Source: an uncultured Campylobacter sp.
Lineage (GTDB): Bacteria > Campylobacterota > Campylobacteria > Campylobacterales > Campylobacteraceae
Length of the DNA: 64,000 nt
Direction of reading: 5' to 3'
NCBI RefSeq assembly: GCF_938030145.1
Contig: NZ_CALHGM010000040.1
Location: forward strand, 1 to 64,000
Under the pieces are notes generated by a model that saw only the letters and a list, made by a program, of their open reading frames with translations, was not told where the DNA came from and ran no database searches. A program made the position numbers and the translations under genes. Shown here in pieces: positions 9,280 through 17,514 of this stretch. How positions within the stretch are numbered: position 1 is the first letter of the stretch; each line of letters opens with the position of its first letter.

Positions 9280-9975
9280 CTATACTTTAATATAGTCTTG
9301 CTTTACAACCTCCAAAACCCCTACTCCGTAGTTCATACACCCACTTCCAGCGCCCGTGCCAAGGATCAAATTTATTAGTTCTGCATTAGCTACAATTCTC
9401 CATCTTGCTTGCCACGCATATACCGGCTCGCGGTTGTTGCCATAATAGAATTTCACAGACTCACCCAGCTTTTGCCACAATAAATTTAATTCCATTTCGC
9501 CATCATATTTTTGCCCCATAATCGTTTCAAATCGCTGTAAAATATTCGTCTTCATCATCTCTAAATGCCTACTATCTTGCGGCTGCAAATAAACCTTATG
9601 CCCCAAAAGCCCGCTTACTGCGCACGCCACGTAGCCTTGCACAATAGATTCGTTCTCGCAAATTTTATGATTTTTCGCTTCGACGGTAGTTTGCGTAAAT
9701 AGAATTTCACCCAAGCTTAGCCCGTCTTTTAGCACTGCTAGCGCGATTTTACGTTCAAACTCCGGCTCGCATGAAGCAAATCGCACGCGCAAGTCCTCTC
9801 CTCGCAAGATAAAATCAAACACCGTGCGTTTAAAAATTTTACCGCTTGATTCGTGCCTGTATCCTACGTGCTCTGAAGCCGGCAAATAGCGATAAATAAA
9901 GCCCTGAATCAGCTGCGAGAGAGATTTTGTGATTTTTAGATTTTTAGTTGGTAATTTTGCGTTGATGATTAGCAT
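9280..9975 (-). CDS. cas6: CRISPR pre-crRNA endoribonuclease Cas6
   Basis: Cas6 cleaves the repeat in the CRISPR transcript to give mature crRNAs. The protein (231 residues) ends with the glycine-rich loop of the family, seen as GTGAGSGCMNYGVGVLEV. The ATG at 9975 is preceded by AAAGGAG at good spacing; a longer frame with a TTG start 33 bases upstream is unlikely. It is separated from cas8b by 304 bases-to-start context (154 bases of intergenic DNA), which holds the operon promoter, so it is probably transcribed separately or with glyS. Its GC content (57% in the sample 9601-9660) is far above that of cas8b. Confidence 0.87.
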   Translation of the reverse strand: MLIINAKLPTKNLKITKSLSQLIQGFIYRYLPASEHVGYRHESSGKIFKRTVFDFILRGEDLRVRFASCEPEFERKIALAVLKDGLSLGEILFTQTTVEAKNHKICENESIVQGYVACAVSGLLGHKVYLQPQDSRHLEMMKTNILQRFETIMGQKYDGEMELNLLWQKLGESVKFYYGNNREPVYAWQARWRIVANAELINLILGTGAGSGCMNYGVGVLEVVKQDYIKV

Positions 9976-10047
9976 TTGCGCTCCTTTGCGCAGTAAAATT
10001 TTGCCCAAGGTTCGCGTAAACCTTGGGCAAATGAGCTCTAAGTAAAA

Positions 10048-12078
10048 TTAAAATCCTATCTCTTTGATATCGGCAAACTGCAAAAACGCGCGATAAATTT
10101 GCCCGATATTTGCGATACGATTTGCGCGTATCTTGACATCCTGGACGTTTATCATTACGTTATCGAAAAAATCATCAATCACGCCTTTAAGCCCAAACAG
10201 TGAGCGCAGATACCCACTCACGTCGTTTTCGTTGAGCTTAATCGCTCTGAATGCCGCATTTAGCGCACGCTCAGCATCGTGTTCGAATAGGTTTTCGTCC
10301 ACCGCGCCTATTTTTTCGTCCTTGATGATATTGGCTAGGCGCTTAAAAGTCGCGAAATTTTCCCCGAAATCCGCTGCTGCTGCGATCTCGCCCAGCGCCT
10401 TTATGGCCTTGCTTAGTCGTAATAGATCGTCGTTTTCGCCGCTTGCGATGCACGCCTTGATCACAGACGGATTTATCTCGTCAAAAATTCCGTATAACCT
10501 ATCTTTTATAAAATCCAGCAGCTTAGAAATGTCAAATTTCTTATAATTTGGCGCCAGCTTCTGCGCCAGCGCATTCGCATCAAAGCTCAATCCTTGATTT
10601 AGTAAAATTTTAATTAGCCCCGTAGCTGCGCGGCGAAGTGCATACGGATCTTTATTGCCGCTTGGAACTTTATTGATACTAAAAAGCCCCAGGAGCGTTT
10701 CAAATTTCATCGCCACAGCGATTACGCTACTAAATACACCGCTTGGCAGCTCACTATCCTCGCCGCTAGGCAGATATTGCTCGCGTATCGCGCGGCATAC
10801 ATGATCTGTAAGTCCAGCGTGTGCGGCATAGTAGCTGCCCATAATGCCTTGAAGCTCGCTAAATTCGCCCACCATCGTGCTGCCAAGATCTGCTTTGCTA
10901 AACATTACGGCATTTTCCACATCCCGCGCAAAATCCTTTTTGCCGATCTCCGCCTCGATCTGTGTAGCATAATCCGCGCTCAGTGCCCTTGCTACCGCTA
11001 GCTCGCGCACTTGCTTATCATAAACTGAGCCAAGAGCTTGCATATAGGATATTTGCTTAAGTTTTTCAGGGCTAAATTCCGCTTGCAAATCGCTTTTCCA
11101 AAAAAACATAGCATCGCTTAGGCGCGCGCGTAAAACTTTTTCATTGCCGCGCACCACTAGCTCGTCATCATCGGTGATCGCATTACTAACGACAACGAAG
11201 TGATTGCTTAAGTTTTTACCCTCGAAAACGGGAAAATAGCGCTGATTCTCCTTCATCGAAGTGATGATGACCTCCTTTGGCACGCTTAAAAAATCTCGCT
11301 CAAAGCTACCTAGCAGCGCCGTCGGATACTCAGTGATAGCCGTTACTTCATCCAGCAACGCAGGATCGACCTCGATCTTAAAGCCATGCTTTTTCTCGAG
11401 CTTTGCAAACTCGCTTAGAATTTTATCTTTTCTTTTTTGCTCGCTTAAAATTACGCCGTTACGCTCCAGCAGTGTAAAATAATCCGCAGCGTCTTTAAAT
11501 TTAATCGCTTCATAGCCAAATTTTCTGTGCGGAAAAAATGCAGCCGCGCTTCGCACGCCATAAATTTCAAAATCTACGTTTTGACCGCCCAAAACGCAGG
11601 CTATGCTTCTTATCGGACGGATAAACTCAAACTCGCCGCTACCCCAGCGCATTGCGCGTCCAAAATTTAGTGATCGTAAAAACTCCTCTATCATTTCGCC
11701 TAGAATTTCACGACTATCGCGCCCCTTTTGCACCGCAGCGTGATATAGCACCTCTTTGCCGCCTATCTGCCGAAATTCCAGCTCGCTTTCGCTTATGCCG
11801 CATTTTTTAGCAAAACTTAGCGCCGCAGGGCTCCACGCGCCGTCTTTTAGGGCGACGGACTTAGGTGCTCCCGTGCTTACGATCTGCGCATCATCGCCGC
11901 GTTGTGGAAAATCCTCGTGAAATAGCACAAATCTACGCGGGCTAAATTCGAAGCGAAAGTCGCTATTTATGCGGTTAGCCTCAAGCACCGCGCGCCATTT
12001 TGGCGCGATATTCGCAAGCTCTTTTAAAAACGGGATCGCAGGCAGCTCCTCGACCCCAATCTCAATGAGTAGTTCCAT
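10048..12078 (-). CDS. glyS: glycyl-tRNA synthetase beta subunit
   Basis: Beta chain of the tetrameric bacterial glycyl-tRNA synthetase, needed for charging tRNA-Gly. The N-terminus MELLIEIGVEELPAIPF is the family signature, and 676 residues is close to the usual length. The conserved GNKDPYALRRAATGLIKIL segment lies in the C-terminal half. AAAGGAT precedes the ATG. The start lies inside the end of a tiny membrane-protein gene, suggesting coupled translation. The alpha subunit (glyQ) is not in the window. Confidence 0.95.
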   Translation of the reverse strand: MELLIEIGVEELPAIPFLKELANIAPKWRAVLEANRINSDFRFEFSPRRFVLFHEDFPQRGDDAQIVSTGAPKSVALKDGAWSPAALSFAKKCGISESELEFRQIGGKEVLYHAAVQKGRDSREILGEMIEEFLRSLNFGRAMRWGSGEFEFIRPIRSIACVLGGQNVDFEIYGVRSAAAFFPHRKFGYEAIKFKDAADYFTLLERNGVILSEQKRKDKILSEFAKLEKKHGFKIEVDPALLDEVTAITEYPTALLGSFERDFLSVPKEVIITSMKENQRYFPVFEGKNLSNHFVVVSNAITDDDELVVRGNEKVLRARLSDAMFFWKSDLQAEFSPEKLKQISYMQALGSVYDKQVRELAVARALSADYATQIEAEIGKKDFARDVENAVMFSKADLGSTMVGEFSELQGIMGSYYAAHAGLTDHVCRAIREQYLPSGEDSELPSGVFSSVIAVAMKFETLLGLFSINKVPSGNKDPYALRRAATGLIKILLNQGLSFDANALAQKLAPNYKKFDISKLLDFIKDRLYGIFDEINPSVIKACIASGENDDLLRLSKAIKALGEIAAAADFGENFATFKRLANIIKDEKIGAVDENLFEHDAERALNAAFRAIKLNENDVSGYLRSLFGLKGVIDDFFDNVMINVQDVKIRANRIANIGQIYRAFLQFADIKEIGF

Positions 12079-12196
12079 CTTTATCCTTTTTTCGTTGATT
12101 TCGTTTTTCGTTTTTCTCCATCATTTCGCGGTTAAATCCTACGATCATAAATATCATAAAAAGCACGAAAAGTGCGGTTATAACGGCGTGTATCAT
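12062..12196 (-). CDS. small single-span membrane protein between EEP gene and glyS
   Basis: A 44-residue frame beginning MIHAVITALFVLFMIFMIVG (one membrane segment) and ending in a Lys/Arg/Asn-rich tail (NEKRNQRKKDKD). Its ATG overlaps the TGA of the upstream exported EEP protein (ATGA), and its end overlaps the glyS start by 17 bases. This packing on both sides, with a hydrophobic-then-basic design, supports a real gene. Function unknown. Confidence 0.6.
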   Translation of the reverse strand: MIHAVITALFVLFMIFMIVGFNREMMEKNEKRNQRKKDKDGTTH

Positions 12197-13554
12197 TCTA
12201 CTATAAATTCCTTTTGCCCTTTATAAATCGTAAAATAGGCATTTTTAAATTCTAAATTTTTGCCGTTTTGTACAGGAGCGCTTTTGCGAAAAATTCTAAA
12301 CTCTCCCGTGCTTTTTAGATCAATTATGCCGTCCTTAACGTCGCCTTTGATCGTGCTTATCACATCTCCTGCGCGCAGCTGCCGTACCGATGCGCTAGGC
12401 AAAACGTATGGCGCGATAGAGCCTACGTTGCCGCTTCTAGCTACGATCTCATAATCGTCGATCTCAAAGCTTTGCTTATAAAATTTCGTCTTTTTTACTA
12501 GCAAATCGAGTTTGTCGCCTAGCTGCAGCCCGCTGCCGCCATAGACAAAAACTCCGCTTCCATCTTGAGAAATCGCAAAGCCGTGGCGGTTTGTAAAGCT
12601 CACGACTACGCCTTTTATCAGCACAGGCTCGCTTATAATGCGCCCGTAAAGCTCCTCTATCGTGACGGTCTTTGCGGCACTAGCGGTATTTTTAGCTAAA
12701 AATTCTTGCTTTTTCGGCATAGATTTTAAAGCGCCTTCGTCCGTCAGAATGAAGCTAATCGGGAAATGATCGGAAGTGAGAGAGGATTTGGCAAACGCGA
12801 AGCTGTCCTTTTTATATCCCGGCTCGCTACTAAAAAAATCGTCGCTAAGCAAGATATGATCGAGCACCGCACCGCTTTCGTGAGACTCACAAGAGCCAAA
12901 ATGCTTTAACTGCGAGCAGGGATGCAGTGCCCATAGATCGCTAAATCCATCGCGCTCGATAAGCTCATTTAGCAAAGAATTTCGCCCGAAATTCGTATTA
13001 AAATCTCCCGCTATGATAGCGCGTTGGTGCCCTTGCAAAACCTCGCGTAAAAAAGCGAAATTGCGCTTGCGCTCGCTTAGCGGATTGCGCGCAGAGAGCA
13101 TATGCACGACATAAAAGCTAAAATCAGTGCCACCAAGCGCAAAATCAGCGCGCAAAATATCTCTAGTTTTAAGCTCTATCGGGCGGTAGGTTTTTTGAAA
13201 TTTTATCGGTATGCGCGACATCACCGCTACGCCCGCAGGTGCAGTCTGCGCGCGCGAAAAAGCGTAGAATTTATAGCCCGCTTTCTGCGCAAGTGCTTTT
13301 AGCACGGCTTCGTTTTCGATCTCTTGTAGCCCCAAAATATCGGCGTTGAGCGCGCTTATCTCATTCGCTATCTCTTGCAGCTTGCGCTCGTATTTTTGCT
13401 CGCTCCAGCCTCCGCGCCCGATCTTAAAATCCGCGTACTCCGTGCCGTCGTTTACGCCGTCGAATAAATTTTGCACGTTAAACGATGCGATTTTCAGCTC
13501 CACCGCACTCGCGCCGCAGAAAAACATCGCAAAAAGTAGTGCTAAAACTCGCAA
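12193..13554 (-). CDS. exported endonuclease/exonuclease/phosphatase-fold protein
   Basis: The N-terminus (TTG start with GGAG upstream) is a signal peptide ending near GASA (about 18), so the protein is probably periplasmic. The body has the EEP metallohydrolase motifs: ASFNVQNLF, GLQEIENE, AGDFNTNFG and the terminal SDHFPI. These families cleave nucleic acids or phosphodiesters with a divalent metal. Residues from about 300 form an extra OB-like beta domain (GVVVSFTNRHGFAISQDGSG), as in extracellular nucleases. Substrate not known. It overlaps trmL upstream by 13 bases. Confidence 0.82.
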   Translation of the reverse strand: MRVLALLFAMFFCGASAVELKIASFNVQNLFDGVNDGTEYADFKIGRGGWSEQKYERKLQEIANEISALNADILGLQEIENEAVLKALAQKAGYKFYAFSRAQTAPAGVAVMSRIPIKFQKTYRPIELKTRDILRADFALGGTDFSFYVVHMLSARNPLSERKRNFAFLREVLQGHQRAIIAGDFNTNFGRNSLLNELIERDGFSDLWALHPCSQLKHFGSCESHESGAVLDHILLSDDFFSSEPGYKKDSFAFAKSSLTSDHFPISFILTDEGALKSMPKKQEFLAKNTASAAKTVTIEELYGRIISEPVLIKGVVVSFTNRHGFAISQDGSGVFVYGGSGLQLGDKLDLLVKKTKFYKQSFEIDDYEIVARSGNVGSIAPYVLPSASVRQLRAGDVISTIKGDVKDGIIDLKSTGEFRIFRKSAPVQNGKNLEFKNAYFTIYKGQKEFIVE

Positions 13555-14030
13555 ACCGCGCTCCTAAAGTCGAATTTATCGATATTTTGACGGATCGCTT
13601 CGTAGGTTACGATACCCACGCTGGTGGCTAAATTTAAACTGCGCCCCGCCCCGCTCATCGGGATCGTGATGCAGTTTTCGCGGTTTGTGCGCATTATTTC
13701 AAGCGGCAGTCCATGCCCTTCAGAGCCGAAAATCAAAAAATCGCCCGGCTGAAATTTCGCCTCGTAGTAGAGCTTGTTCGTCTTCGTCGTCGCAAAAAAG
13801 AAGCGCTGCTTAAATTTATCGTTCGCCGCCATAAACTCGTCCCAATTTTCCCAAATTTTAAGATCCAAGTTCGCCCAATAATCAAGCCCAGCTCGGCGCA
13901 GATGCTTATCGTCGATGACGAATCCGAGCGGCTTAATCAGATGCAAGCGGCAGCTCGCATTGACGCACATACGCCCGATGGAGCCAGTGTTTGTGTGGAT
14001 CTGCGGATATACTAACACGATATTAAACAT
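13542..14030 (-). CDS. trmL: tRNA (cytidine(34)-2'-O)-methyltransferase
   Basis: SPOUT-class methyltransferase that methylates the ribose of the wobble base in certain leucine tRNAs. Seen: N-terminal MFNIVLVYPQIHTNTGSIGR, the SAM-binding knot GSEGHGLP, and IPMSGAGRSLNLATSVGI. Of the possible starts, ATG 14030 gives the canonical TrmL N-terminus; an upstream GTG would add nine residues. There is no clear ribosome site, but the frame upstream ends at 14023, so translation may be coupled to it. Confidence 0.9.
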   Translation of the reverse strand: MFNIVLVYPQIHTNTGSIGRMCVNASCRLHLIKPLGFVIDDKHLRRAGLDYWANLDLKIWENWDEFMAANDKFKQRFFFATTKTNKLYYEAKFQPGDFLIFGSEGHGLPLEIMRTNRENCITIPMSGAGRSLNLATSVGIVTYEAIRQNIDKFDFRSAVCEF

Positions 14031-14781
14031 CAAAAACCGCCGATTTTGCACGGGCACAATTTTGCGATTTAAAATTCCGCGAGGTAAAGTTTTGAGATTT
14101 AGAATTTTGCAAAGCTAAATTACGCAGCTTGGAATTTTGCGCGGTAAATCCTTGTAAATTTGAATGGGCAAAATTCCGTATTTTGAAATTCTGTGAAATA
14201 AAATTTAGGTCCATGATTTTGCGACGCTGCAGTACGTCAGATCTCTCCTCACAACGATACGTCTCTTTTGTTCTTATGTGGTGCGGCGCGAGAGCTGCTC
14301 CCATGGTACAGGACACGCGATACGGCTCGATAAATTTTGCTTTAATGCGTTTAATACGACGCGGGCTGTGAGATTTTGCGCCAAGATGTCCTAATCCGCA
14401 AAATTTCATCTCGCTGCAATGCGAGCCGTGAAATTCCGTCTCGCTGCTGCACGGCTCGTATAATTTCTCGCCGCAGTGATGTGATCTGCGAAATTCTCTC
14501 GATCCATAAAACTTAGCCTCGTGGGCTTTTTTGGTATGGCAGCACGATGGATGAAATTTTAATAGGTAAAATTCTGCGTCATAAAATTCTACCGAGCTAA
14601 GCTTTGCGCTATGAAATTTTACGCCGCAAAAATTTAAATTTCGCTCGCCAAAAAAGATAAAATTTCGTGCAGTAAAAATCACGAAATTTTGCCTGCGATC
14701 AAAGCAAAAAGCGCGCTTTTGCAAATACACAGCATTCTTGCAAAACGCGTAAATTTCGTCGCGACGATAGAATTTTTTCAT
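14023..14781 (-). CDS. repeat-built open frame between cca and trmL, doubtful gene
   Basis: A 252-residue frame with a good GGAG site before ATG 14781. It opens MKKFYRRDEIYAFCKNAVYL and soon becomes a chain of short units (for example GVKFHSAKLSSVEFY, later QNSKSQNFTSRNFKSQN), about five residues apart. At DNA level these are AATT-core repeats, 15 bp apart for runs such as 14103-14118-14133 and 14172-14187-14202. The pattern resembles pentapeptide-repeat proteins but lacks their strict A(D/N)L consensus. It could be a translated repeat protein or intergenic repeat DNA that happens to be open. Confidence 0.35.
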   Translation of the reverse strand: MKKFYRRDEIYAFCKNAVYLQKRAFCFDRRQNFVIFTARNFIFFGERNLNFCGVKFHSAKLSSVEFYDAEFYLLKFHPSCCHTKKAHEAKFYGSREFRRSHHCGEKLYEPCSSETEFHGSHCSEMKFCGLGHLGAKSHSPRRIKRIKAKFIEPYRVSCTMGAALAPHHIRTKETYRCEERSDVLQRRKIMDLNFISQNFKIRNFAHSNLQGFTAQNSKLRNLALQNSKSQNFTSRNFKSQNCARAKSAVFDV

Positions 14782-14830
14782 AAAACTAGCTCCTAAATAA
14801 AACGGCAATTTTACAAAAATCTCTCTAAAT

Positions 14831-15952
14831 TTACGCTTTTAAAGCCGCTACAAACGCCCTAATCTCCGCTTCTTGCAACCTCTCGATCTCCTTGCCGATC
14901 GCAGCGCCGCGCAGATTGCGAGCGACATCCGCGGCGCAAACCAAGCTTTTAAATTTCTTATCCCAAATCCCAAGCTGCTTTGCCGCTTGCACCCTACCTT
15001 TACAATACAGCCCGAGCCACTGCTTAAGCGGCATTTTTAGAGCGATTTTGCATAGCCGCTCGTCGCTTACCCGCTTAAAAAACGGCTCGCTAAGTAGCCT
15101 TTTATAAAGAGAATTTAGCCCTAAATTCTTTAAAATCTTATTTTTATCTAATCCTAAAAAATTCAAAAACGCGTATAAAAAAAACATTTCATTTCGCACA
15201 AAAGATTCGCCGCGCTCTATGAATTGCATCAGTCGCTCGTGCGTACGCGTATCAATCCGCAATCCAAAAACCCGCTCGTAAAGCCCTAGCTCTTGCATTA
15301 GCATCATTCCGTATCGGTGCGCAGGTGCACAGAAAAATTTAATCAGCTCTGCTTTAACGCGCTCGCAACTAAGATCGCTAACGTCGATACTACGCATGAG
15401 CTCTAAGGTGTGATGCTCGGTGCGAAGCTCAAATCTTGCGGCAAACTGTACCGCGCGATACACGCGCAAGCTATCCTCCACGAAAGTGCGTGGATCAACC
15501 ACTCGCAAAATCCTCGCATGCAGATCCGCAAGCCCGCCGTAAAAATCGAGCACTTTGCCGCTTATAGCGTCTATCATCATCGCATTGATCGTAAAATCGC
15601 GCCGCCTACTAGCATCGCGTTCGTCCGTAGCCAAAGCGACACTAAAGCCCTTGTGCCCGACACCCGTCTTGCTTTCGGTGCGCGGAAGCGAAACATCGAA
15701 ATTTTTATATTTATAGACGAAATAGCTTTTGCCGACGCCCTGTGCGCCGAAGTCCTGCATAATTTGCTCGAAACGGCGCGGTCCCACATCGTAAAGCTCC
15801 ACATCCACATCAGCGCTCGCCCGCCCCAAAAAATAATCGCGCACGCAACCACCTACCAGATATATGCGTGAGCTAAATTTTTTGAGATAATCTAAAAGCG
15901 CGATGAAATCGTCATTTTGATAGATTTTCAAGTCGGTTTTCGATACTTGCAA
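14831..15952 (-). CDS. cca: CCA-adding tRNA nucleotidyltransferase / poly(A) polymerase family
   Basis: Adds or repairs the 3' CCA of tRNAs. The nucleotidyltransferase head shows YLVGGCVRDYFLG, the catalytic DVDVEL, and RRDFTINAMMIDA with the following FYGGLADL; the DSLRVYRAVQFAARF segment completes the class II pattern. 373 residues is normal. The TTG start at 15952 overlaps the upstream gene by 41 bases; a second TTG at 15931 (giving MKIYQNDDF) is an equally plausible start. Neighbour order (TPR-like protein, CiaD-like protein, cca) matches C. jejuni Cj0787-Cj0789 as I recall it. Confidence 0.9.
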   Translation of the reverse strand: MQVSKTDLKIYQNDDFIALLDYLKKFSSRIYLVGGCVRDYFLGRASADVDVELYDVGPRRFEQIMQDFGAQGVGKSYFVYKYKNFDVSLPRTESKTGVGHKGFSVALATDERDASRRRDFTINAMMIDAISGKVLDFYGGLADLHARILRVVDPRTFVEDSLRVYRAVQFAARFELRTEHHTLELMRSIDVSDLSCERVKAELIKFFCAPAHRYGMMLMQELGLYERVFGLRIDTRTHERLMQFIERGESFVRNEMFFLYAFLNFLGLDKNKILKNLGLNSLYKRLLSEPFFKRVSDERLCKIALKMPLKQWLGLYCKGRVQAAKQLGIWDKKFKSLVCAADVARNLRGAAIGKEIERLQEAEIRAFVAALKA

Positions 15953-17270
15953 GCAAAAATTCCATAAATTTTAAATTTAGCTCCACACGCGCGTTCAAAT
16001 CGCCCTTCTCAAAAGCGTTCAGCCCCTCAAAAAGCACTAAAATCCGCTCTTTTATCGCGCTCAAAAACTCCGCTTCGCTTGAAATTTTAAAATCTGCATT
16101 TGTGAGATATTTTGATTTATCGCCCGCTTGTCTCGCGGCCCCGAGATGTCGTGCTTCCTCGGGCTGGCGCACGGCTGAATTTTGAGCACCATAAGAGGCA
16201 AAACTTCCCGCTTGCATATCCTGCACGGCAGAATTGCGAAGCTGCGGTGTGGCGAGCTCATCGTCTCGCATCCCAGGGATCGTAAAATTCTGCGGCTGCG
16301 AAACGAAATTTTGCTGGTGCGCGGCAACATTGCGGATATTTAGCGCGGCGGAATTTTGAGCTTGAAGCGACGCTAAATCCTGCTTTTTAGAATGCGCCGT
16401 GCTGAAATAATCGTCAACTTCGTTTTCTTTGAAATCAGAGCCAGACCCAAAATCGTCATTGCGTAGCTCCTTAAAATGAGCACCTAAAATACGAGGCGTC
16501 AAATCTTGCTCGCTTTGGGAGCCATCATCCGTAGAATTTAGCGCTAATTCAAAATCTTTACTTTCGGCAGAGCTTTGCGCTATGCTTGCGTCCCTGCTTT
16601 GCGGAGAAACAAATCCATTCATATCGCTGCCTAAACTATCGTAAATTTCGCCTGCGATGCCCGATAAATCACGAAAGCTTTCGTCAAATTTTGCGGCGGA
16701 GCTTTTTAAAATTTCATCGTTTGCAAAAGCAGTATTTGCGGAATCTTTGCCACTTGCAGAAGCGGAATTTATAAAATTTTCTCCATTTAAAGAGACGGAG
16801 GCCACAGAATTTTTACCGCCTGCAAGATCAGAATTTTTAAAATTCTCTTCACCGGAAAAAGTAAAATTTTCATCTTTTGCAGCAGATTTTTTTAAAGTAG
16901 CGTCCGCTGCAAATTCCGCGCCGCTAGGCGCAGAGTTCTTGCGTGCCAGGGCATTTGAACGATCTAGGGCGGAATTTAAAGCATTCGATGAAACAAAGCG
17001 CGAAGTGGAATTTTTAGTATCTGAGGAAGTGAAATTTTGCGCGTTTGATGAAGCGATATCTGGTGCAGATGTGGAATTTAAGGCATCAGGTGCAATGGGA
17101 TCTGGCGCAAAAGAAGCGGGGCTTAAAGCATCCTGCGAAGCCTGCGATCCTGCTTCGGTACTGCTCGCATTCACAGCCCCCTCTTGCTGCACCGCCAAAT
17201 CTTGCACGCGCTTTTGTGCTTTCATCTCATTTACTGCTTCGATGATATCTTCCAGTTCATTTTCATACAT
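15912..17270 (-). CDS. CiaD-like protein with a large Asn-Ser repeat insert
   Basis: Only the ends look like ordinary protein: an acidic helical start (MYENELEDIIEAVNEMKAQK) and a helical C-terminus (AIKERILVLFEGLNAFEKG, then LNLKFMEFLLASIENRLENL). Position between a TPR-like gene and cca suggests equivalence to C. jejuni Cj0788 (CiaD, a secreted invasion effector), which is much shorter (about 160 residues). The roughly 300 residues between are low-complexity, with many NS and NF pairs; at DNA level these are AATT cores spaced by multiples of three (9, 24, 33, 36, 42 bases). ATG 17270 follows AGGTGG. Function is inferred from position only. Confidence 0.55.
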   Translation of the reverse strand: MYENELEDIIEAVNEMKAQKRVQDLAVQQEGAVNASSTEAGSQASQDALSPASFAPDPIAPDALNSTSAPDIASSNAQNFTSSDTKNSTSRFVSSNALNSALDRSNALARKNSAPSGAEFAADATLKKSAAKDENFTFSGEENFKNSDLAGGKNSVASVSLNGENFINSASASGKDSANTAFANDEILKSSAAKFDESFRDLSGIAGEIYDSLGSDMNGFVSPQSRDASIAQSSAESKDFELALNSTDDGSQSEQDLTPRILGAHFKELRNDDFGSGSDFKENEVDDYFSTAHSKKQDLASLQAQNSAALNIRNVAAHQQNFVSQPQNFTIPGMRDDELATPQLRNSAVQDMQAGSFASYGAQNSAVRQPEEARHLGAARQAGDKSKYLTNADFKISSEAEFLSAIKERILVLFEGLNAFEKGDLNARVELNLKFMEFLLASIENRLENLSK

Positions 17271-17505
17271 CAATTAGCCACCTCTTAAATTCCGCTTGTT
17301 TGCTCGCATCGACGCTTAAAAAGCGCTCCAGCATCGCCATATTGACGCCAGAGCTTACCCGGTGATTTAAATTTAGCCGCGCAAAAAGCACCGCCGCATC
17401 GCCATCTTGCGGATTATCGCGTAAAATACCGCGGCAAATCCGCATCGCGCCGTAGATATCGCCTTTTTTCTCAAGCTCCATAGCGTATGCTAGTGCGCTA
17501 TTCAA
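17263..17505 (-). CDS. small TPR-like helical protein
   Basis: An 80-residue protein starting at TTG with TAGGAG upstream, ten bases after leuB. The first half (LEKKGDIYGAMRICRGILRDNPQDGDAAVLFARL) has the alternating helix pattern of a tetratricopeptide repeat. It overlaps the CiaD-like gene by 8 bases, so both are probably translated together. In C. jejuni a small gene occupies the same position before ciaD. Role unknown; a partner or chaperone of the next protein is a guess. Confidence 0.7.
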   Translation of the reverse strand: MNSALAYAMELEKKGDIYGAMRICRGILRDNPQDGDAAVLFARLNLNHRVSSGVNMAMLERFLSVDASKQAEFKRWLIDV

Positions 17506-17514
17506 AGCTGGCTC

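Noticed and set aside
16657..17277. Plus-strand frame of 206 codons opposite the CiaD-like gene
   Set aside because: Open because of repeat composition; the opposite strand has the gene context, overlaps and ribosome sites.
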